From assembly GCA_019136395.1 (NCBI GenBank), contig JAGVUH010000660.1:1-10603 (forward strand): DNA of 10,603 nt, read 5' to 3'. This document shows positions 1 to 6,049 of this stretch, in pieces; the stretch's first letter is position 1, and every line of letters starts with the position of its first letter. The position numbers and the translations under genes were made by a program. Origin of the DNA: Gammaproteobacteria bacterium. GTDB lineage: Bacteria > Pseudomonadota > Gammaproteobacteria > Chromatiales > Chromatiaceae. Below the pieces are notes generated by a model that had not been told where the DNA came from, did not search any database, and saw only the letters and a list, made by a program, of their open reading frames with translations.

Positions 1-86
1 CGGGGCCGTCCCCTGGGATCATGGGCCTTAGCCTCCATGGAGAGCGAATCCTGGTCCAGGGTCGCGGCTTGAGGATAAGTCTCCAT
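1..86 (-). CDS. Start of next biotin-cluster gene, partial (possibly bioC)
   Basis: An open frame begins with ATG at 86-84 and stays open for 28 codons to the left edge. The ATG overlaps the bioH stop in the arrangement TGATG, and GGAG lies 5 bases upstream of it, inside the end of bioH, so a coupled downstream gene is well supported. The visible residues ([14 protein letters not shown] then LSMEAKAHDPRGRP) show no recognisable domain. In many gammaproteobacteria bioB-bioF-bioH is followed by bioC, the malonyl-ACP O-methyltransferase that makes the ester BioH later cleaves, so bioC is the contextual guess. The identity rests only on gene order. An alternative in-frame ATG lies 16 codons further in. 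Confidence 0.45.
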   Translation of the reverse strand, partial: METYPQAATLDQDSLSMEAKAHDPRGRP

Positions 87-733
87 CAGGTCTCCAGTTC
101 CCAGAGAAAGGACAACAGGGCGGCGGTGGTGGCCGCCGGGTGGGAAAGGAAGGGCGCATGGGCGGCGTGGGGGATGACCTGGACCCGCGCCTCGGGCAGC
201 AGGGCGGCGATGGGGCTGGCGACGGCGGCGGGAACCAGGGTGTCGCGCTCGCCAAAGAGCCAGAGGCTGGGGCAGGCCAGGTCCGGCAGTCCGGCGCGCA
301 GATCCGCGTCCCGCAACAGGTCCAGGCCCAGTGCCAGAGCGGCGGAGTCCGGCGCGGGCCGCGCCGCCAGTTCCTCACGCAACTGGCGCAGGGTCTCGCG
401 CGCCGCCTCGCTGCCCTTCACCTGGAGGGCGAGAAAGCGTTGCAAGGTACCCGCGGGGTCCGCCAGCAGGTCGTCATGAACCAGGGACCAGCCCACCCAG
501 CAGGCCCGGGCCGGCGACGCCGCCAGACAGGCCTCCGCCCAGTCATCCAGCCCCCACCAGGCCGGGTCCCAGGGGCTGGCGCCGTGGCCCGGCAGTTCGA
601 TGGCCGTGAGGCGGTGGCCCAGGGCCAGATCCGCCGGCAGGCCGCGCCAGACGGCGGCGTTCATGCCCCAACCATGGAGCAAGACCAGGTCGCGGCCCTG
701 GCCGCGGGTTTCACTGTAGAGTCGGTTGCTCAT
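86..733 (-). CDS. bioH: BioH-like pimeloyl-ACP methyl ester esterase with an internal deletion
   Basis: BioH is a cytoplasmic alpha/beta hydrolase that removes the methyl group from pimeloyl-ACP methyl ester, giving pimeloyl-ACP for BioF. The N-terminus ([15 protein letters not shown], 16-30, oxyanion-hole HGWG) and C-terminus (GERDTLVP with Asp164; [11 protein letters not shown] with His192) match BioH well. The protein has only 215 residues against 256 in E. coli. The elbow reads GWSLV (Ser83) instead of GWSLGG and jumps straight to [17 protein letters not shown], which in E. coli lies about 44 residues further on. Ser-to-Asp spacing is 81 residues against 125 in E. coli, while Asp-to-His spacing is unchanged at 28. 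The strand and helix packing behind the nucleophile are therefore missing and activity is doubtful. The ATG (733-731) overlaps the bioF stop as ATGA and has no Shine-Dalgarno of its own, so translation should depend on coupling. It could instead be annotated as a pseudogene. Confidence 0.85.
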   Translation of the reverse strand: MSNRLYSETRGQGRDLVLLHGWGMNAAVWRGLPADLALGHRLTAIELPGHGASPWDPAWWGLDDWAEACLAASPARACWVGWSLVHDDLLADPAGTLQRFLALQVKGSEAARETLRQLREELAARPAPDSAALALGLDLLRDADLRAGLPDLACPSLWLFGERDTLVPAAVASPIAALLPEARVQVIPHAAHAPFLSHPAATTAALLSFLWELET

Positions 734-2139
734 GGGATTGACATGGCGGGGGGCGGTCCCTGCGGAGATTCCGCCACGTTCCGGGCCTGGCGAGATAAGG
801 CAGTACCGTCCCCGGTCACCCCAGACCCCAAGGCGGTTTTGCTCTCCTGGCCTTTGGGGGGAAAGGCCATCACCGGGATCTGGCCCCGCGAGGAATTAGG
901 GGTGCCCGCTTCCCGCGCCACCGGCGCCAGCGGGGATTCAGGCGTATCCGCAACCCCCGGCAGCTCCGCTAGGGCCTCCAGCAGCCGCTCCAGGTCCTGA
1001 TCCGTGTGCAGGGCGGAAAAGGTCACGCGCAGGCGGGCAGAACCCACCGGCACCGTCGGCGGCCGGATGGCGGTGACCAGCAGACCCCGTTCCTCCAGGG
1101 CCTGGCTCCAAGCCAGGGCGCGCTCGGCACTCCCCGCCAGGATTGGCTGGATGGGAGTCAGGGAGGGCAGCAGGGGCAGACCAAGCTGCGCCGCCCCGTC
1201 GTGGAAGCAGTCGATCAGCGCCCATAGCCGCTCCCGACGCCACTCCTCGCGCCGGGCCAGGGCCAGGCTGGCGCGGGTGGCCGCGGCCAGGGCTGGTGGC
1301 GGGGCCGTGGTGTAGATGTAGCTCCGGGCGGACTGGATGAGGCTCTCGATCAGGTCCTCCTCCCCGGCGACGAAGGCGCCAAAGGTGCCCAGGGCCTTCC
1401 CCAGGGTGCCGACGAGGATCGGGACCTCCGCCAGCCCCAGACCGAAGTGATCCAGGCTCCCCTGCCCTTCCCGTCCCAGGACGCCGATGCCGTGGGCGTC
1501 GTCCACCAGCAGCCAGGCCCCCGCCGCTTGGGCGACGGCCGCCAGTTCCGGCAGGGGCGCCAGGTCGCCGTCCATGCTGAAGACGCCATCGGTGGCGATG
1601 AGGGTTACCGCGTTACCCTCGGGGGTGTAGTGGGCGGAGCCTGTACCCCCGGCGTGACCGTGCAACTGGCGACGCAGCGCCCCCACATCCCCATGAGGAT
1701 AGCGGCGCAGTCGGGCTCTTGCCAGCAGGGCCCCGTCGATGAGGGAGGCATGATTGAGCTTGTCCTCAAACACTAGATCACCCGGGCCGGCCAGGGCCTG
1801 GATGATGCCCAGATTGGCCATGTAGCCGGTGGAGAACAACAGGGCCCGCGGGCGATCAAGAAAATCCGCCAGTTCCTCCTCCAGGGCCTGATGCTCCGGA
1901 CCATGACCGGCGACCAGGTGGGCCGAGCCGCTGCCGACGCCGTACAGCTCGGCACCGCGCTGGCAGGCCGCCACCACCTCCGGATGCCGGGCCAGTCCCA
2001 GGTAGTCGTTGGTGCAGAAGGCGATGGCCGGCCGGCCGTCCAGGGTCAGGCGCGGACCCGGGGCCTCGGCGATCAGCCGCCGCCGGCGATAGAGATGGGC
2101 CGCCTGGCGGCGTCCGAGTTCGCTCCGCAAATCGCGCAT
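730..2139 (-). CDS. bioF: 8-amino-7-oxononanoate synthase BioF with a long C-terminal tail
   Basis: BioF is a PLP-dependent enzyme of the alpha-oxoamine synthase family (fold type I) that condenses pimeloyl-ACP with L-alanine to form 8-amino-7-oxononanoate. Visible motifs are [12 protein letters not shown] (42-53), [12 protein letters not shown] (69-80), [10 protein letters not shown] (102-111), NHASLIDG (129-136), the cofactor-binding [10 protein letters not shown] (213-222) and the Schiff-base lysine Lys248 in GTLGKALG. The ATG at 2139 is preceded by AAGGA at 9 bases. The enzyme normally ends after about 385-395 residues, which corresponds here to [10 protein letters not shown] (386-395). 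The frame nevertheless continues for another 74 residues, rich in Pro, Gly, Ser and Ala, with no family similarity that I can see, and ends at a TGA overlapping the bioH ATG. The catalytic part looks intact. The tail may be former intergenic DNA read through after loss of the old stop. Confidence 0.95.
   Translation of the reverse strand: MRDLRSELGRRQAAHLYRRRRLIAEAPGPRLTLDGRPAIAFCTNDYLGLARHPEVVAACQRGAELYGVGSGSAHLVAGHGPEHQALEEELADFLDRPRALLFSTGYMANLGIIQALAGPGDLVFEDKLNHASLIDGALLARARLRRYPHGDVGALRRQLHGHAGGTGSAHYTPEGNAVTLIATDGVFSMDGDLAPLPELAAVAQAAGAWLLVDDAHGIGVLGREGQGSLDHFGLGLAEVPILVGTLGKALGTFGAFVAGEEDLIESLIQSARSYIYTTAPPPALAAATRASLALARREEWRRERLWALIDCFHDGAAQLGLPLLPSLTPIQPILAGSAERALAWSQALEERGLLVTAIRPPTVPVGSARLRVTFSALHTDQDLERLLEALAELPGVADTPESPLAPVAREAGTPNSSRGQIPVMAFPPKGQESKTALGSGVTGDGTALSRQARNVAESPQGPPPAMSIP
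848..869. repeat. 8-bp perfect inverted repeat (hairpin) inside the bioF tail
   Basis: TGGCCTTT at 848-855 pairs perfectly with AAAGGCCA at 862-869 around a six-base homopolymer loop (G on the plus strand, C in the bioF mRNA). It lies in the non-conserved C-terminal extension of bioF, about 85 bases after the expected end of the enzyme. No U-tract follows on the minus strand, so it is not a canonical intrinsic terminator. It looks like a structured element of the kind found between genes, now inside the reading frame. Confidence 0.6.
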
Positions 2140-2190
2140 CCGGTCCAGTCCTTATCCCCGAGGGACTTCAGTTCTCGATCTGGGGAGGAA

Positions 2191-2290
2191 GGGTCTAGTG
2201 GCCTCTGACGGGGGTGTCGACCGCAGGGATGCGGTCGTCAAGCCTCCAGGCACGAATTCACGGCGCCCCCCGTCGAAGGCCACTAGACCC
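2191..2290. repeat. 100-base inverted-repeat element between bioB and bioF
   Basis: Arms at 2191-2214 and 2267-2290 are inverted copies of 24 bases with 2 mismatches; the outer 14 bases, starting GGGTCTAGTGGCC, match perfectly. The 52-base interior holds a second hairpin, CGACCGC (2218-2224) with GCGGTCG (2231-2237) around a 6-base loop. The whole unit would fold into a long stem with internal branches on either strand. It begins 52 bases upstream of bioF. No target-site duplication is evident and there is no ORF inside. It could be a REP/MITE-like palindromic repeat, an RNase III site, or an attenuator or terminator between bioB and bioF; sequence alone does not decide. Confidence 0.7.
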
Positions 2291-2328
2291 GGCACAATCG
2301 AGCCTTGATGGCAGATGGGCACCCTGAT

Positions 2329-2350
2329 GGGGATGGGGACGGGGACGGGG
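2329..2350 (+). other. G-quadruplex motif just downstream of bioB
   Basis: Four GGGG runs on the plus strand (2329-2332, 2335-2338, 2341-2344, 2347-2350) are separated by AT, AC and AC. They form part of a longer GATGGG/GACGGG hexamer repeat at 2326-2352. This satisfies the standard intramolecular G-quadruplex pattern, with four-tetrad runs and 2-base loops. The G-rich strand is the template strand for bioB and bioF, and it begins 15 bases past the bioB stop. A role in slowing RNA polymerase after bioB is an inference. Confidence 0.6.
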
Positions 2351-2365
2351 ATCACCGCCGCTAGC

Positions 2366-3430
2366 TCAGTGGGTGGCGCAGCGCTCGCAGGGACCAGGAT
2401 GATCCCGTTCTGCCGCGTCCAGGGTCTCGAAGGACAGGCCGAGGCGGCGGAAGAGGTCCAGATCCCGATCGCCCACCGCGTTGGGGGTGGTCAGCAGGCG
2501 CTCGCCATAGAAGATGGAATTGGCCCCCGCCAGGAAGCACAGGGCCTGCAACTCGTCGCTCATATCGGCACGACCGGCGGAGAGGCGCACATGGGAGGCG
2601 GGCATGAGCAGGCGGGCGACGGCGATGGTGCGCACGAACTCCAGGGGATCGAGCCGGGGTGTGCCATGGAGGGGCGTGCCCTCCACCTGGACCAGCAGGT
2701 TGATGGGCACGGACTCGGGGTGCTGGCTGAGATTGGCAAGCTGTTGCAGCAGGGCGGCGCGATCCTGGCGGGACTCGCCCATACCGAGGATGCCGCCGCT
2801 ACAGACCTTGATGCCCGCCCCCTGGACCCGCGCCAGGGTGTCGAGGCGGTCCTGATAGGTGCGGGTGGTGATGACCTGGCCGTAGAACTCCGGCGAGGTG
2901 TCCAGGTTATGGTTGTAATAGTCCAGACCGGCGGCCTTGAGGCGGTGGGTCTGGTCGGCGGTGAGCATGCCCAGGGTGACGCAGGTCTCCAGGCCTAGGT
3001 CATGGACGGCGGCGATCATGGCCGCCACCTGGTCCAGATGCTTGTCCGTGGGATTGCGCCAGGCGGCCCCCATGCAGAAACGGGTGGCGCCCTGGGCCTT
3101 GGCCGCCGCCGCGGCGGCGGTCACCTCCGCCAGGGGCAGCAGACGCTCGGGCTCCAGCTCGGTGCCATGCCGAGCGCTCTGGGAACAATAACCACAGTCT
3201 TCCGGACAGGCGCCGGTCTTGATGCTGAGCAGGGTGCTGACCTGGATGCGGTTGGGGTCGAAGTGAGCCCGATGGGTGGCCTGGGCCTGGAAGACCAGAT
3301 CCATGAACGGCTGGTCGAGCAGGGCCAGGATCTCGTCGCGGGACCAATCGTGGCGCAGTGGCGGCGTGACCGGCATCTGCCCGGGGATTGCCACGGGCTG
3401 GACGGCCAGGATTTCGGTAGGGTGAGGCAT
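2366..3430 (-). CDS. bioB: Biotin synthase BioB (radical SAM)
   Basis: BioB inserts sulfur into dethiobiotin, the last step of biotin synthesis, using a radical-SAM [4Fe-4S] cluster and a sacrificial [2Fe-2S] cluster. From the ATG at 3430 the protein is 354 residues (E. coli 346). The SAM-cluster cysteines are Cys75, Cys79 and Cys82 in CPEDCGYC. The [2Fe-2S] ligands Cys119, Cys150, Cys210 and Arg282 each lie exactly 22 residues after their E. coli counterparts, so the active site is complete. [12 protein letters not shown] (172-183) is the conserved substrate-side motif. The C-terminus ends in a Cys-containing [10 protein letters not shown]. The frame is open upstream to an ATG at 3493, adding 21 residues unlike the family, and an internal ATG at Met19 is also possible. 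None of these starts has a clear Shine-Dalgarno, so the exact start is uncertain. The gap before bioF is 226 bases. Confidence 0.95.
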   Translation of the reverse strand: MPHPTEILAVQPVAIPGQMPVTPPLRHDWSRDEILALLDQPFMDLVFQAQATHRAHFDPNRIQVSTLLSIKTGACPEDCGYCSQSARHGTELEPERLLPLAEVTAAAAAAKAQGATRFCMGAAWRNPTDKHLDQVAAMIAAVHDLGLETCVTLGMLTADQTHRLKAAGLDYYNHNLDTSPEFYGQVITTRTYQDRLDTLARVQGAGIKVCSGGILGMGESRQDRAALLQQLANLSQHPESVPINLLVQVEGTPLHGTPRLDPLEFVRTIAVARLLMPASHVRLSAGRADMSDELQALCFLAGANSIFYGERLLTTPNAVGDRDLDLFRRLGLSFETLDAAERDHPGPCERCATH

Positions 3431-3517
3431 GACAGATCTATATCCATTGGATACGGGATCCTTGCCTGGCCGTCGGGCCACAAAGCCGGCCATCGAGCCG
3501 CAAGGGGGGGATGCGGC

Positions 3518-3545
3518 ATGGTAACCGGATCACACCCTCAGTCAA
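3518..3545 (-). promoter_or_regulatory. Candidate sigma-70 promoter for bioB
   Basis: On the minus strand TTGACT (3545-3540; 5 of 6 to the -35 consensus) is followed after 16 bases by TACCAT (3523-3518; 4 of 6 to the -10 consensus). Transcription would start near 3511 and give a leader of about 80 bases before the bioB ATG at 3430. The position, in the gap between the upstream ATPase gene and bioB, is right for a biotin promoter. The match is moderate and unproven. Confidence 0.4.
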
Positions 3546-3571
3546 ACACGGCGGCTAGGGTTGGTTGACGA
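3539..3571. promoter_or_regulatory. Possible BirA-like operator overlapping the bioB -35 box
   Basis: An inverted pair, CAGTCAAAC (3539-3547) and GGTTGACGA (3563-3571), has a 15-base spacer and a perfect GTCAA/TTGAC core. The BirA operator known from proteobacteria is TTGTAAACC, 14-16 bases, GGTTTACAA. The right arm matches 7 of 9 positions and the left only 5 of 9. Overlap with the candidate -35 box fits the way BirA represses biotin operons, but the match is weak and could be chance. Confidence 0.25.
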
Positions 3572-3593
3572 GTCCCCGGGACTAACCTGTGGT

Positions 3594-4412
3594 TCAGAAC
3601 AGCGAAGCCGACAACTCGTTGATCGCCGCCAGCATGTCGCCGTCGTCGGTTAGGGCCTGGGCGATGGCGGCGCGGCAGGCGACCACCGGGGCCACGCCGG
3701 CGACCATGAGCTTGGCGGCGTGGACCAGCAGGCGGGTGGAGGCGCCCTCGTCCAGGCCCTGGCCACGCAGGTTGCGGGTCATGTGGGCGAACTTGACCAG
3801 TTGGCGCGCCTGGCCGGGGTCGATGCCGGTCTCCTGCTCCAGGATGCGCCGCTCCAGTTCGGCGTCCGGATAAGCGAACTCCAGGGCGACGAAGCGCTGG
3901 CGGGTGGAGGGCTTGAGGTCCTTGAGCACGCTCTGGTAGCCGGGGTTGTAGGAGATGGCCAGGCAGAAGTCGTCCGGGGCCTCCAGCAGCTCCCCGAGCT
4001 TTTCCATGGGCAGGACGCGGCGGTCGTCGGCCAGGGGATGGATGACCACGGTGGTGTCCTTGCGCGCCTCGACAATCTCGTCCAGGTAGCAGATGCCTCC
4101 GCACCGCACCGCCCGCGCCAGGGGGCCATCGACCCACAGGGTCTCGCCGCCCTTGACCAGATAGCGGCCGACCAGGTCCGAGGAGGTGAGGTCGTCGTGG
4201 CAGGAGACGGTGATGAGGGGACGCTTGAGGCGCCAGGCCATGTGCTCCATGAAACGGGTCTTGCCGCAGCCCGTGGGTCCCTTGAGGAGGATCGGCAGGC
4301 CATTGGCGTAGGCGGCGGTGAAGACCTGGATCTCATCCCCCACGGCCTCGTAATAGGGTTCGTCCGTGATGAAGTTGGCCTCGGGCTGGATGACTTCGAG
4401 GGAATGGCGCAC
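3594..4412 (-). CDS. cbbQ: MoxR-type AAA+ ATPase of the CbbQ/NirQ/NorQ family
   Basis: This 272-residue protein has a full AAA+ core: Walker A GPTGCGKT (45-52), Walker B CYLDE (108-112), sensor-1 region SYNPGYQ (154-160), a likely arginine finger in STRQRF (169-174) and a C-terminal lid with DEGASTRLL (221-229). The text between the Walker motifs ([19 protein letters not shown]) is typical of CbbQ and NirQ/NorQ. CbbQ works with the VWA-domain protein CbbO to reactivate inhibited RuBisCO; NorQ works with NorD in nitric-oxide reductase maturation. No VWA gene, RuBisCO gene or nor gene is in this window, so which complex it serves is open; CbbQ is my preference by sequence feel. The start is GTG at 4412, with GGAG 7 bases upstream. 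It has its own 5' gap of 362 bases, so it is probably transcribed apart from rodA. Confidence 0.85.
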   Translation of the reverse strand: MRHSLEVIQPEANFITDEPYYEAVGDEIQVFTAAYANGLPILLKGPTGCGKTRFMEHMAWRLKRPLITVSCHDDLTSSDLVGRYLVKGGETLWVDGPLARAVRCGGICYLDEIVEARKDTTVVIHPLADDRRVLPMEKLGELLEAPDDFCLAISYNPGYQSVLKDLKPSTRQRFVALEFAYPDAELERRILEQETGIDPGQARQLVKFAHMTRNLRGQGLDEGASTRLLVHAAKLMVAGVAPVVACRAAIAQALTDDGDMLAAINELSASLF

Positions 4413-4569
4413 GGCGGGTCTCCGGAGGGGTGGGTCAGACCGCCAGGCGGGCGGCGGTGGATGGCGGGTCAGCCCGACAGAGTTGGGTCATATTGTTAGA
4501 GAGGCAAGGGGAGGTAGCTGGAAACGATCTAGGGATAGCACGGCGCTTGTATGCATGAAAGTCACCAAT

Positions 4570-4596
4570 CCTCCCTTTCTTCAAAAAAAAGGGGGG
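4570..4596. repeat. Palindrome with A8 and G8 homopolymer runs
   Basis: CCTCCCTTT (4570-4578) can pair with AAAGGGGGG (4588-4596), with a single G-T wobble, around a 9-base loop. The right side lies in adjoining runs of eight A (4583-4590) and eight G (4591-4598). On the minus strand this reads C8 T8 followed by a short purine-rich arm. It may act as a weak bidirectional terminator or be a dispersed palindromic repeat. The homopolymers make length errors or variation likely. Confidence 0.5.
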
Positions 4597-4609
4597 GGTG
4601 GCGAACCCC

Positions 4610-4637
4610 TCAGGAAAATGATCTCCAGAAAGTGATC
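4610..4637. repeat. Imperfect 14-base tandem duplication
   Basis: TCAGGAAAATGATC (4610-4623) is followed directly by TCCAGAAAGTGATC (4624-4637); 11 of 14 positions agree. It lies in non-coding DNA next to the A8/G8 palindrome. No function is evident. Confidence 0.45.
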
Positions 4638-4739
4638 GCCAGGTCGGGAAAAGGTGACTCTGGCATGGGCAGTGGAAGGGCTGCGCCGGAGGTGAACCAG
4701 GCATCGGGCTCACCGCGCCTCGAGGCCCGCCGCTAATGA

Positions 4740-4754
4740 GGTGGCGCTGCCACC
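4740..4754 (-). terminator. Short perfect hairpin 20 bases after rodA
   Basis: GGTGGC (4740-4745) and GCCACC (4749-4754) form a perfect 6-bp GC-rich stem with a 3-base loop, starting 20 bases after the rodA stop. On the minus strand it is followed by TCATTAG rather than a true T-tract, so it would be a weak intrinsic terminator at best. Its place at the end of the elongasome cluster is the main argument. Confidence 0.35.
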
Positions 4755-4774
4755 AAGGTCCGGCCGCGCCACCC

Positions 4775-6049
4775 TCACCGGCGAGGAGCGGCGCGACCGC
4801 CCTGCCCAGGCGCGACCGGATGGGTGTACATCGACATGATGAGACCGAAGCCGGCGAGCAGGGTCACCATGGAGGTGCCGCCATAGCTGACCAGGGGCAG
4901 GGGCACGCCGACCACCGGCAAGAGGCCGGAGACCATGCCCGTGTTGACGAAGAGATAGACGAAGAAGATCAGGGTCAGGCCGCCCGCCAGCAGGCGGCCG
5001 AAGCTGTCCTGGCACTGGCTGGCGAGGTAGAGGCCGCGAAAGACGATGAAGAGGTAGATGCCCATCAGGGCCAGGACGCCGAACAGCCCCAGTTCCTCTC
5101 CGAGGACGGCGAAGATGAAGTCGGTGGAACGTTCGGGCAGAAACTCGAGATGCGACTGGGTGCCCTGGCCCCAGCCCTTGCCATAGACCCCGCCGGAACC
5201 GATGGCGATCTGGGACTGGATGATGTGGTAACCGGTGCCCAGGGGGTCGCGCTCCGGGTCGAAGAGGGTCAGGACCCGGTTCTTCTGGTAGTCCAGCATC
5301 TGGCTCCACAGCAGGGGCGCGAGGGCGGCGGCGGTCGCCGCCAGAAAGGCGATCAGGCGCCAGGACAGGCCCGCGAGAAAGAGCACCGCGAGCCCGGCGC
5401 TGCCCACCAGCAGGGCCGTGCCCAGATCCGGCTGGCGGGCGATGAGCACCGCCGGCAGGGCGGTCAGGACCAGCGCCCCTAGGGTCCGCCAGGCGCCCGG
5501 CGGCAGGGGCCGCAGGGCCAGGAACCAGGCCAGCAACAGCGGCACGCCCAGCTTGAGCAGTTCCGAGGGCTGAAAACGCAAGACCCCCAGGTCCAGCCAG
5601 CGCTGGGCCCCCTTGCCGATCTCCCCGACCAGCAGCACGGCCACCAGGGTGAGCACCCCGGCGACGTAGAGGGGTACCGCCAGGCGCCGCCAGAGCGCGG
5701 GGGGGACCTGGGCGACGACGACCATGACCGTGAAGGCCAGCCCCAGACGCACGAGCTGGGCCTCCAGTCGCTCCGGGTCCTGGTCGATGGCGCTGGAGAG
5801 CACCAACAGGCCATAACCGGCGGCCAGCAACAGGGCAAAGACCAGGGGCAGGTCCAGGTGCAGACGCTGGGCCAGACCCAGGGGTCGGGCCACGGCCCCG
5901 CCATCCAGGTTCAGGCCCAGTCCCTGGCCTGGGATCCGACTCAGGACCGAACCGCGGCCTGATTCCACCCCCCGGTTCAGGCCAGCCCCCCCGTTCAGGC
6001 CCGATACCGGGCTTAGATCGGGCTCGGGACCGCCCGCTTCAGTCGCCAT
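4775..6049 (-). CDS. rodA: RodA, SEDS peptidoglycan glycosyltransferase, with an N-terminal extension
   Basis: RodA is the inner-membrane SEDS polymerase that extends glycan strands from lipid II for lateral wall growth, paired with PBP2. The 424-residue protein shows about ten hydrophobic segments from residue 66 on. Family motifs are RFQPSELLKLGVP (158-170, with Glu163), RQPDLGTALL (205-214), FLPERSTDFIFAVLGEELG (303-321, with the expected catalytic Asp310) and VGVPLPLVSYGGTSM (380-394). E. coli RodA has 370 residues; the excess is an N-terminal, Gly/Leu/Asn-rich stretch (about 1-60) containing three GLN units. The ATG at 6049 overlaps the end of mrdA by 11 bases and is preceded 5 bases away by AGGAGGT, which strongly supports this start over the internal GTG at codon 53. 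The extension is thus probably translated and would face the cytoplasm. Confidence 0.95.
   Translation of the reverse strand: MATEAGGPEPDLSPVSGLNGGAGLNRGVESGRGSVLSRIPGQGLGLNLDGGAVARPLGLAQRLHLDLPLVFALLLAAGYGLLVLSSAIDQDPERLEAQLVRLGLAFTVMVVVAQVPPALWRRLAVPLYVAGVLTLVAVLLVGEIGKGAQRWLDLGVLRFQPSELLKLGVPLLLAWFLALRPLPPGAWRTLGALVLTALPAVLIARQPDLGTALLVGSAGLAVLFLAGLSWRLIAFLAATAAALAPLLWSQMLDYQKNRVLTLFDPERDPLGTGYHIIQSQIAIGSGGVYGKGWGQGTQSHLEFLPERSTDFIFAVLGEELGLFGVLALMGIYLFIVFRGLYLASQCQDSFGRLLAGGLTLIFFVYLFVNTGMVSGLLPVVGVPLPLVSYGGTSMVTLLAGFGLIMSMYTHPVAPGQGGRAAPRR

Larger units (their letters stand above)
4413..4774. other. 362-base gap between rodA and the CbbQ-like gene
   Basis: No convincing gene lies here; the short open frames are not conserved-looking and are poor in GC-bias signal. 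The stretch from about 4480 to 4640 is visibly richer in A+T than its neighbours. It contains the hairpins and tandem repeat listed separately and three direct GGGTCA hexamers (4432-4437, 4466-4471, 4485-4490) ahead of the CbbQ-like start. I could not define a promoter with confidence, although one for the ATPase gene is expected here. Confidence 0.5.

Noticed and set aside
140..1000. 286-codon plus-strand frame opposite bioH and the bioF tail
   Set aside because: Composition is typical of antisense of GC-rich coding DNA; no domain or ribosome site, and the minus-strand genes are clearly recognisable.
2152..2355. 67-codon minus-strand frame between bioB and bioF with a Pro-Val/Pro-Ile repeat
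   Set aside because: The repeat is just the translation of the G-rich hexamer tract and the rest spans the palindromic element; no ribosome site or similarity.
3594..4412. Gas-vesicle GvpN as an alternative name for the AAA+ ATPase
   Set aside because: GvpN is a relative, but the GPTGCGKT Walker A, the SSDLVGRYL and [10 protein letters not shown] texts and the overall length fit CbbQ/NirQ/NorQ better, and no gvp gene is nearby.
4435..4713. 92-codon minus-strand frame in the rodA-cbbQ gap
   Set aside because: It runs through homopolymers and a tandem repeat, has no convincing ribosome site and no family resemblance.
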